A stretch of 7,094 nucleotides of DNA from Verrucomicrobiota bacterium (lineage in GTDB: Bacteria > Verrucomicrobiota > Kiritimatiellia > CAIQIC01 > Lenti-01), in assembly GCA_022709625.1 (NCBI GenBank), contig JAKLIL010000088.1, positions 1-7,094 of the forward strand, given 5' to 3'. Positions 1 to 7,094 of the stretch are shown one piece after another (the first letter of the stretch is position 1; each line of letters opens with the position of its first letter). The notes under the pieces are model-generated. The model ran no database searches and had not been told where the DNA came from. It was given only the letters and a program-made list of their open reading frames with translations. Made by a program: the position numbers and the translations under genes.

Positions 1-2302
1 GATTGGCGGGATCGTAGGCTTGGGTCACGCGGGCGATTTCCTGTTCGACTTCGGCTTCCAGTTCGGCGCGCTGCTGCCGCACCGTTTCCAGCGTCTGGCC
101 GGCCTGCTCGACGTCGAGTTTCTCCTTGCCGCTGCGGCTCATCGAACCAATGCCCGTGGCGGCGCGCCCGAGACCGCCCGCCCGCCGCCCCAGCAGCACC
201 GACAGCGCGGCGGTGCCGAAGCTGATCATGGTGCCCATGCGCTGGCGGGAAAGCTGCGCCTTTTCGTTTTCGACCTTGGCGGCGGCGCGCCGCTCGCGCT
301 CGGCCAGCACCGCGACTTTGGCCGCGAATTTCTTCCGCAGTTCTTCGACCTCGCCGTCGCGCTTTTCGCGCAGGAGCTGTCCGGCGCGAATGCGGAAATC
401 GCCTTCGCTTTCGCCGGGATTCGCCGCCAGCTTGTGGGTCGGCAAACTGGCCAATTCCAGCGTGAACGTTTCGGACAGATAGGCCCGGTAGTCCTTTTCG
501 TGCTGGACGTAGCGCTTGGCATCGGCCAGCTCGGCCGGCACATTTTCATAACCCGCATCCGGCAGCGGCTCGCGGCCTTCGCCTTCCGGTGCGGGCCGGG
601 CTTCGGTCCATTGCAGGCTGCCGTAGACCGGGTCGGGCATGACCAGATGCCTGACGGTCTGCCATGAATCGAGCTTCTGTTTCAGATCCACGAAATGGAT
701 GCGGGCCGCGGCAAACAACGCGGGTCGGTAGACCACGGCCGCGCCGGCCGGCAAATGCTGAGGTTGAAAATAAACTTGGGAAATGGACGACGGCAGGACC
801 GTCTTGGCGGCGGCCGGCGGCGGCGGGACGACCGGGCCCGCGACTGGAGCGCCCGGTGCCGGTGGAGCCGCCGGGGCTGGCGGCGCCGCCGCCGCTTTGC
901 GGTCGGCCATTAGGGTCCCGATCTGGGCGGGGGAAATGGGACCGCGCAGATAGGAGAGGCACCAGCGCGACTCCAGCAAGACGGGCGCGTCTTCGTGGAC
1001 GTTCCGCATCAGGAACACGCGGCTGCCAAGGTTTGCCATCAGGCGGTCGAGCGTGCCGCGGTCCAGTCCCTCCCCCGCAGCCGCGCTCGTCAGGCCCTCG
1101 ACGACCCGCATCTTGTCGCGCTCCGTCTGCAGGCGGCCGATGAACCAGGTGCCCGTGTTGGACAGGCCGCGGTAGTCGAGATCCACGGGATTCTGCGTCG
1201 ATAGGACGATGCCGAGGCCGAAGGCGCGGGCCTGCTTCAGCAGGGTCAGCATCGGCATCTTGGCGGGCGGATTGGCGGTCGGGGGGAAGTAGCCGAAGAT
1301 TTCGTCCATGTAGAGCAGCGCGCGCAGCGACGACGTGCCGGTCTGGCGACGCGTCCACGCCAGCACTTCGTTCAGCAGCACCGTCACGAAAAACATCCGC
1401 TCCGCGTCGGACAAGTGCGCAATGGACAGGATGGACACGCGCGGCTTGCCTGCGGGCGTGTAGAGGAGGCGCTGGACGTCGAGCGGTTCGCCCTCGGTCC
1501 AGGCCGAAAAGCCCGGCGAGGCGGCGAGATTGTTCAGGCGCATCGCGAGGGCAAAGCGGTCCTTGGCGGGGAAAAACGATTCCAGCGGCAGGATGCCGAT
1601 CCGGTCCAACCCCGGTTCCTGGACCGCGTGGATGATGGACATCAGATCCAGGTTTTTCCCGGCGCGCCATTCGCGGTCGACGAGGTTTGCCAGCAGGATG
1701 TGTTCGCGCGACTGGATGGGATCCGCCTCCACGCCCGCCAGCGCCAGCAGGCCGGAAACGGTGGCGGCCACGCGGTCGCGCATCGCGGCCGTGTCGTCGG
1801 CGAAACCCGCCGGCGGGGCGGCGAGCGAAGAGAGGATGGACAGCGGCAGGCCGGCGCGGGAACCGGGCGTGTAGATCGCGAAGTCGGCCGCGGTGCGCAG
1901 GCGGGCGATGCGCGCGCCGTCCTGCCCCCACGCCGCCAATCCCTTGGCCCACGTCTCCGCGGTTTTCGCCGCGAAGTCGTCGAAACTCATCTGCTTGCGG
2001 GCGGCTTCGCCCTCGTCTACCCACGGGCGGAAATCGGCGGCGCCGAGATCCGGAAAAGCCAGCAGCAGGTTGCCCATGTCGCCTTTGGGATCGATGACGA
2101 TGGAGGGGATGCCGTCGATGGCGGCTTCTTCGATCAGGCCGATGCCAAGGCCCGTCTTGCCGGAGCCCGTCATGCCGACGCAGACCGCGTGGGTGGTCAG
2201 GTCCTTGGCGTCGTAGAGCACCGGCTCCGGGGTGGCGGCTTTCGCCTTGGGATCGTAGATGCGGCCCAGATAAAACACGCCCAGTTTTTCAAAATCGGTC
2301 AT
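1..2302 (-). CDS. HerA/DUF87-type P-loop ATPase, 3' end cut by window edge
   Basis: The frame stays open from ATG at 2302 to the left edge (767 codons, no stop), so the C-terminus is missing. Read directly: an N-terminal segment beginning MTDFEKLGVFYLGR; Walker A GMTGSGKT at residues 43-50; IVIDPKGDMGNLL at 68-80; Walker B-type LLYMDEIFGYFPP at 329-341; and a sensor-like STQNPVDLDYRGLSNTGTWF at 368-387 followed by IGRLQTERDK. These are hallmarks of HerA/FtsK-class translocating ATPases (COG0433-like). After the ATPase core come a Pro/Ala-rich linker (about 472-504), a second folded region, a charged coiled-coil-like stretch (about 640-687), a Gly/Ala-rich apolar segment (about 688-716) and another heptad-like stretch (from about 728). 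An ideal ribosome binding site and an extended -10 promoter fix the start. The gene lies 76 bases downstream of priA on the same strand. A role in DNA processing is inferred; secretion-type or membrane-linked ATPase roles are not excluded. Confidence 0.9.
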   Translation of the reverse strand, partial: MTDFEKLGVFYLGRIYDPKAKAATPEPVLYDAKDLTTHAVCVGMTGSGKTGLGIGLIEEAAIDGIPSIVIDPKGDMGNLLLAFPDLGAADFRPWVDEGEAARKQMSFDDFAAKTAETWAKGLAAWGQDGARIARLRTAADFAIYTPGSRAGLPLSILSSLAAPPAGFADDTAAMRDRVAATVSGLLALAGVEADPIQSREHILLANLVDREWRAGKNLDLMSIIHAVQEPGLDRIGILPLESFFPAKDRFALAMRLNNLAASPGFSAWTEGEPLDVQRLLYTPAGKPRVSILSIAHLSDAERMFFVTVLLNEVLAWTRRQTGTSSLRALLYMDEIFGYFPPTANPPAKMPMLTLLKQARAFGLGIVLSTQNPVDLDYRGLSNTGTWFIGRLQTERDKMRVVEGLTSAAAGEGLDRGTLDRLMANLGSRVFLMRNVHEDAPVLLESRWCLSYLRGPISPAQIGTLMADRKAAAAPPAPAAPPAPGAPVAGPVVPPPPAAAKTVLPSSISQVYFQPQHLPAGAAVVYRPALFAAARIHFVDLKQKLDSWQTVRHLVMPDPVYGSLQWTEARPAPEGEGREPLPDAGYENVPAELADAKRYVQHEKDYRAYLSETFTLELASLPTHKLAANPGESEGDFRIRAGQLLREKRDGEVEELRKKFAAKVAVLAERERRAAAKVENEKAQLSRQRMGTMISFGTAALSVLLGRRAGGLGRAATGIGSMSRSGKEKLDVEQAGQTLETVRQQRAELEAEVEQEIARVTQAYDPAN

Positions 2303-2308
2303 CGTATG

Positions 2309-2316
2309 CTCCTTCC
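2309..2316 (-). promoter_or_regulatory. Strong Shine-Dalgarno site of the HerA-like ATPase gene
   Basis: On the minus strand the sequence is GGAAGGAG, followed by six bases and the ATG at 2302. The match to the anti-SD sequence and the spacing decide this start. It is the clearest ribosome binding site in the window; the other genes have weak ones or none. Confidence 0.85.
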
Positions 2317-2328
2317 GATGTTGCCCGA

Positions 2329-2358
2329 ATTGTAGCAAAATCCGGCGCGCCCTTTCAC
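2329..2358 (-). promoter_or_regulatory. Extended -10 sigma70-like promoter for the HerA-like ATPase gene
   Basis: In the gap between the priA stop and the ATPase start, the minus strand reads GTGAAA (2358-2353, 4 of 6 to the -35 consensus), an 18-base spacer, then TACAAT (2334-2329, 5 of 6 to TATAAT). TGC comes directly before the -10 box (2337-2335), forming the extended -10 TGn motif. Transcription would start near 2322, giving a leader of about 20 bases that just includes the ribosome binding site. The ATPase gene could therefore be expressed independently of priA. No terminator-like hairpin separates the two genes, so read-through is also possible. The call is by eye. Confidence 0.55.
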
Positions 2359-2378
2359 CGGAAATTTTCCCTGGACCT

Positions 2379-4604
<2,226 letters not shown>

Positions 4605-4614
4605 GGACAGAACC

Positions 4615-4689
4615 CTACATGTCCTTGGTCAGATAGATCACCATGCCGAAAATCCACAGGATCATCACGGCCGAAAAAATAGCATTCAT
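4615..4689 (-). CDS. Candidate 24-residue single-helix membrane microprotein upstream of priA
   Basis: An ATG at 4689 opens 24 codons ending in TAG (4617-4615). The peptide starts MNAIFSAVMILW and ends VIYLTKDM. Residues 4-20 are almost entirely apolar (I, F, V, M, L, W, G, Y) with a short polar/charged tail TKDM, which is the layout of a one-pass membrane peptide. The codons are markedly more AT-rich than the flanking genes, as expected for such residues. No Shine-Dalgarno site precedes it, but the candidate -10 box ends only eight bases before the ATG, so the message could be leaderless. It ends ten bases before the priA GTG. It may be a true membrane microprotein, a leader peptide influencing priA translation, or a chance ORF in the priA leader. 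I do not recognise a family. Confidence 0.45.
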   Translation of the reverse strand: MNAIFSAVMILWIFGMVIYLTKDM

Positions 4690-4697
4690 GGGCCGTT

Positions 4698-4726
4698 ATT
4701 ATCGCACTTTTTCCATGCCATGGAAA
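4698..4726 (-). promoter_or_regulatory. Sigma70-like promoter for the micro-ORF and priA
   Basis: The minus strand reads TTTCCA (4726-4721, 4 of 6 to TTGACA), a 17-base spacer, then GATAAT (4703-4698, 5 of 6 to TATAAT). The predicted transcription start is about 4691, within two or three bases of the micro-ORF ATG at 4689. The message would be leaderless or nearly so for the micro-ORF, and would carry a leader of about 87 bases for priA. The -35 box lies inside the palindrome at 4709-4727, so a protein bound there would block RNA polymerase. The assignment is by eye. Confidence 0.5.
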
Positions 4727-4735
4727 ACTATTCCA
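4709..4735. promoter_or_regulatory. Operator-like perfect palindrome with phased TTCCA half-sites
   Basis: The 19-base sequence TTTTCCATGCCATGGAAAA (4709-4727) is a perfect inverted repeat: nine-base arms around one central base. Its core half-sites are TTCCA at 4711-4715 and TGGAA at 4721-4725. A third half-site, TTCCA at 4731-4735, lies exactly ten bases further on. The three alternate in orientation at one helical turn, the geometry expected of a dimeric DNA-binding regulator. The site sits between divergent genes and covers the -35 box of the minus-strand promoter, about 48 bases upstream of the possible plus-strand -35 box. A repressor of the priA transcript is the simplest reading; joint control of both directions is possible. 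The regulator is not identifiable from this window. Confidence 0.5.
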
Positions 4736-4775
4736 ATCCCTGCCCGCCCCGTTCCGGATAAAGACCGGCGCAGGT

Positions 4776-4804
4776 TTGACAGGGACGGCGGCGACCGCTA
4801 CGGT
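4776..4804 (+). promoter_or_regulatory. Possible promoter of the DUF362 / NapH-NapG operon
   Basis: A perfect TTGACA (4776-4781) is followed by 17 bases and TACGGT (4799-4804). This -10 box matches only 3 of 6, though it keeps the important first, second and last positions. Transcription would begin near 4811, before the ATG at 4825 but after the TTG at 4807. If the promoter is real it favours the ATG start and gives a leader of about 14 bases. The -10 match is weak, so this is tentative. Confidence 0.35.
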
Positions 4805-4824
4805 ACTTGTTGAAGCAACCCGTC

Positions 4825-5724
4825 ATGCGTCCCATCGATCGCAGGGAATTCTTGAAGACTTCGGCGGCCGCGGCCGTCGCGTTGGCGCTGGATCCGCAGC
4901 GCCTGTTCGCCCAATCCGACCCGGCCCTCCCCCGCGTGGTCGTCGTCCACGGCACGGACCTGCCCGCCATGCTGGCCGCGGGAATCGAACGCCTCGGTGG
5001 CTGGGACGCCTTCGTCCAGAAAGACCGCCGCGTCACCTTGAAAGTCAACGCCGGATGGGCTTCCACGCCCGAACAGGGTGCCAACACCCATCCCGTCCTG
5101 GTCGAGGCGTGCGTCCGCGCCTGCCTCGACGCCGGCGCGGCCAAGGTGGCCATCCCCGAAAACCCCTGCTCCCCCGCTGCGAAGAGCTTCGAAATGAGCG
5201 GAATCGGTGCGGCGGCCAAGCGCGCCGGCGCCCGTCTCTACGAACCGGCCGACAAGGATTTCCAGACCGTGGAAATTCCCAACGCGAAAATCCTGAAGAA
5301 CGTCGACCTGGTCCGGGACATCCTGGAAACCGATTGTTTGATCAACATGCCGGTCGCCAAAACCCATCGCGGAGCCACGCTGACCGCCAGCCTGAAAAAC
5401 TGGATGGGCTCCGTCCGCGACCGCGGCTTCTGGCATCGCGCCGGCCTGCACCAATGCATCGCGGATTTTAACGGGCGGATTCGCGCCCATCTCATCGTCG
5501 TGGACGCCACGCGCATCATGACGACCAATGGTCCGCGCGGGCCCGGCAAGTTGGAATACCCCAACCGACTCGTTTTCGGCCACGACCCCGTGGCGGTGGA
5601 TGCCTACGTGGCTACATTGTTCGCCATGGAGCCGTTTTCCGTTCCGTATATCAAGATCGCCCACGACATGGGCGTCGGGTGCGGCGACCTGGCCAAGGTC
5701 GATATCCAGCACCTTCGCATATGA
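4825..5724 (+). CDS. Tat-exported DUF362-family protein
   Basis: This is a 299-residue DUF362 protein; the molecular function of the family is not firmly known, though members often accompany or carry ferredoxin domains. The N-terminus shows a twin-arginine signal, IDRREFLK at residues 4-11, then a short Ala/Val/Leu stretch and likely cleavage near A29, so the mature protein should be outside the cytoplasmic membrane. Family-type segments include LKVNAGW (72-78), NMPVAKTH (174-181), KNWMGSV (191-197), QCIADFN (210-216), VVDATRIMTTNGPRGPG (225-241) and DPVAVDAYVA (254-263). No CxxCxxC ferredoxin motif is present. The ATG at 4825 is preferred because it puts the RR motif six residues from the N-terminus; in-frame TTG codons at 4807 and 4810 are alternatives. 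None of these starts has a clear Shine-Dalgarno site. The stop overlaps the next start as ATGA, implying translational coupling. Confidence 0.85.
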   Translation: MRPIDRREFLKTSAAAAVALALDPQRLFAQSDPALPRVVVVHGTDLPAMLAAGIERLGGWDAFVQKDRRVTLKVNAGWASTPEQGANTHPVLVEACVRACLDAGAAKVAIPENPCSPAAKSFEMSGIGAAAKRAGARLYEPADKDFQTVEIPNAKILKNVDLVRDILETDCLINMPVAKTHRGATLTASLKNWMGSVRDRGFWHRAGLHQCIADFNGRIRAHLIVVDATRIMTTNGPRGPGKLEYPNRLVFGHDPVAVDAYVATLFAMEPFSVPYIKIAHDMGVGCGDLAKVDIQHLRI

Positions 5725-6926
5725 AACGAAACTGGATTCGCGCGCTGGCCTTTCTCGTGGCGGCGATCCTTGCTGTTCAGTTCTTGCCGTGGCGCGCGGC
5801 CTCTCTGTTCTTTCCGTCCCTGAGCCCGATCCTGAACCTGCTGGGAGCGATGGCGGCCCACACCGCCTCTGGTTGGCTTCTGCTCGGGCTTCCCGTGCTG
5901 ATCATCGGCTATTTCCGCAGTCGCTGGTTCTGCCGCTATCTGTGCCCCGTGGGTTTTGCTGCCGAGGCCATCGGCAAACTCAACGGGAATGGGCATCGCC
6001 GCTTTGCGCGCTGGCCCCCGATTGGCCAATGGTTGTTGCCGATCCTGGCGGGTGGCGCCTTGGCGGGTTATCCGTTGTTCATTTGGCTGGATCCCCTCGC
6101 CCTCTTCAATGGTTTTTTCAGCACCTGGCGCATGCCGTTGGCCTGGACTTCCTTTGCCTTGGCCGCCGGCTTGCCTGCCGTCCTGGCGATCGGTTGGCTT
6201 GCGCCGCAGGCGTGGTGCCAGCGGATTTGTCCGCTAGGCGCCTTGCAAGACCTGCTGGCCGCTGTGCGGCGACGGGCAACACTCCGGCCTGCGCCCGGTG
6301 TTGCGAAACCAAGCCAAATTATTTTCGGTCGGCGGGCGTTCCTCGGGGCGGCGGCGGGCGGCGCGGCGGCCCTGGCGTTGCGGCGAGTGCTTCCCCGCCA
6401 GCCGCTAGCCGTCCGCCCGCCTGGCGCGCAGCCGGAAGACAAATTCACGGGCATGTGCGCCCGATGCGGCGCCTGCATTCGGGCGTGCCCCTACGGCATC
6501 CTCCGGCCGGACTTCGGCGCCAGCGGGCTGGCGGGATTCCTGACGCCGGTCGTCGATTATGCCAAGGCCCACTGCTTCGAATACTGCCACGAATGCACCC
6601 GGGTTTGTCCCACCGGGGCCATCGAGCGGGTGGCGCTGGCGGCCAAACGCGACCGCGCCATGGGGTTGGCCGAAGTGGATCCCCACCAATGCATCGCCTG
6701 GCGCGACGGGCAATATTGCCTGGTGTGCCACGAGTACTGCCCGTATCTCGCCATCGACACCGTGGACAACCGAGGCGTCCTGTGCCCCGTGGTCAAACCC
6801 GACATGTGCCGGGGCTGCGGCGCCTGCCAAGTGAATTGCCCCGCCCGGCCCGTCAAAGCCATCGTGGTCAAAGGCACCCCCCCGCGCGAGATCCGCCCGC
6901 TGGACGATGCCGCCGGTTTCGGTTGA
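5721..6926 (+). CDS. NapH-NapG-like fusion: quinol-oxidising membrane domain plus Tat-dependent four-cluster ferredoxin domain
   Basis: This 401-residue protein joins two domains usually found as separate subunits. The first part resembles NapH/MauN: hydrophobic helices near 5-24, 48-66, 101-122 and 138-161, with the two CX3CP motifs C71-C75-P and C166-C170-P after helices 2 and 4, as in NapH. Residues 203-222 then read as a twin-arginine signal (GRRAFLGA plus an Ala/Gly/Leu helix). A NapG/MauM-like ferredoxin domain follows, with four cysteine groups: C246/249/252/256; C285/289/292/296; C324/333/336/340; C363/366/369/373. C355 is extra. The third group has the wide first spacing typical of NapG. 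By analogy with NapH and NapG, electrons would pass from menaquinol or ubiquinol to clusters on the outer face and on to an unidentified acceptor. The ATG at 5721 overlaps the DUF362 stop; an upstream in-frame ATG at 5679 lies inside DUF362 and is unlikely. A single-frame DNA read supports a true fusion, not two genes. Confidence 0.88.
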   Translation: MKRNWIRALAFLVAAILAVQFLPWRAASLFFPSLSPILNLLGAMAAHTASGWLLLGLPVLIIGYFRSRWFCRYLCPVGFAAEAIGKLNGNGHRRFARWPPIGQWLLPILAGGALAGYPLFIWLDPLALFNGFFSTWRMPLAWTSFALAAGLPAVLAIGWLAPQAWCQRICPLGALQDLLAAVRRRATLRPAPGVAKPSQIIFGRRAFLGAAAGGAAALALRRVLPRQPLAVRPPGAQPEDKFTGMCARCGACIRACPYGILRPDFGASGLAGFLTPVVDYAKAHCFEYCHECTRVCPTGAIERVALAAKRDRAMGLAEVDPHQCIAWRDGQYCLVCHEYCPYLAIDTVDNRGVLCPVVKPDMCRGCGACQVNCPARPVKAIVVKGTPPREIRPLDDAAGFG

Positions 6927-6974
6927 GTTGCGCTTGCCCTTTTCCGAATCCGCGAGTTCTGCTTAACTCCCCCC

Positions 6975-7094
6975 GTGCGCAAATCTCCCCAGCGAATCCT
7001 GGTGTCGGACTTCGACGGCACGATGACCCGGCACGATTTTTTCGATCTGGCCCGCCGCGAACTGCCCTCGGCCGCCGACCACGACTACTGGCAA
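6975..7094 (+). CDS. HAD-superfamily phosphatase, N-terminal 40 residues (cut by window edge)
   Basis: The frame from GTG at 6975 runs open to the right edge. Residues 8-16 read ILVSDFDGT, HAD motif I, with D12 as the expected nucleophile and D14 as the general acid/base; TRHDFFDLARRELP follows. The short distance from motif I to a charged helix resembles SerB/MtnX-like (HAD-IB) phosphatases, but substrate and subclass cannot be decided from 40 residues. GTG is the only ATG/GTG/TTG codon between the upstream in-frame stop (6924-6926) and motif I, so the start is forced, although no Shine-Dalgarno site precedes it (the bases before it are a C run). The 48-base gap after the fusion gene contains no convincing terminator or promoter, so it may be co-transcribed with the redox genes. 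Confidence 0.75.
   Translation, partial: MRKSPQRILVSDFDGTMTRHDFFDLARRELPSAADHDYWQ

Noticed and set aside
546..2024. 492-codon minus-strand frame within the ATPase region
   Set aside because: It is out of frame with the Walker A/B-containing reading frame that starts at 2302. Its translation is dominated by Arg, Gly, Ala and Pro and has no domain signature.
1415..2335. 306-codon plus-strand frame opposite the ATPase gene
   Set aside because: It is antisense to a clear P-loop ATPase, has no motif of its own, and extends through the ATPase promoter and ribosome binding site.
2341..2362. TCCGG ... CCGGA inverted repeat between priA and the ATPase gene as a terminator
   Set aside because: The stem is five base pairs with a 12-base loop and no following T run on the minus strand; it overlaps the better-supported promoter.
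4807..4824. TTG codons at 4807 and 4810 as the DUF362 start
   Set aside because: They would place the RR motif further in and lie upstream of the predicted transcription start; the ATG at 4825 gives a normal Tat signal. The choice is not certain.
4798..5712. 304-codon minus-strand frame opposite the DUF362 gene
   Set aside because: It is a shadow of the DUF362 coding strand. The plus strand has a Tat signal and the family-conserved segments.
6934..6968. Possible promoter (TTGCCC ... TTAACT) before the HAD gene
   Set aside because: The spacer would be 23 bases and the -10 matches only 3 of 6, so it is not convincing.
6954..6969. Inverted repeat GAGTT-N6-AACTC after the NapH-NapG fusion as a terminator
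   Set aside because: The stem is only five base pairs, AT-containing, and followed by a run of C instead of T, so it does not look like an intrinsic terminator.

Overview
The window is GC-rich, densely packed bacterial DNA carrying two divergent gene blocks. There are no tRNA or rRNA genes, insertion sequences, integrases or CRISPR repeats. The gene set (PriA, a HerA/DUF87-type ATPase, a DUF362 protein, a NapH/NapG-type iron-sulfur protein and a HAD phosphatase) points to a Gram-negative-type envelope with Tat export and quinone-linked electron transfer. Something in the Planctomycetes/Verrucomicrobia/Kiritimatiellota range or a deltaproteobacterial-like lineage would fit. That placement is a weak guess, because no taxonomic marker is present.

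Minus-strand block, read right to left. A palindromic operator-like site overlaps a sigma70-like promoter (4698-4735). It is followed by a 24-residue single-helix micro-ORF (4689-4615), the complete primosomal helicase gene priA (4604-2379, GTG start), a short gap holding an extended -10 promoter and a strong ribosome binding site, and a large HerA-like P-loop ATPase gene. The ATPase gene starts at 2302 and runs off the left edge, with 767 codons visible. PriA restarts collapsed replication forks, and HerA-family ATPases are generally DNA-translocating or DNA-processing motors. The left side therefore looks like a DNA-maintenance neighbourhood, although the function of this particular ATPase is not established.

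Plus-strand block, read left to right. A possible promoter (4776-4804) precedes a Tat-exported DUF362 protein (4825-5724). This overlaps by four bases (ATGA) a 401-residue protein (5721-6926) that fuses a four-helix NapH-like quinol-oxidising membrane domain to a NapG-like four-cluster ferredoxin domain, with an internal twin-arginine motif at the junction. Together they look like an envelope redox module that takes electrons from the quinone pool to a ferredoxin domain outside the membrane, with the DUF362 protein as likely partner. A GTG-started HAD-type phosphatase begins at 6975 and is cut by the right edge after 40 codons.

The features most worth a second look are the internal-Tat NapH-NapG fusion paired with DUF362, the unannotated micro-ORF immediately ahead of priA, and the 10-bp-phased TTCCA/TGGAA half-sites in the divergent intergenic region.
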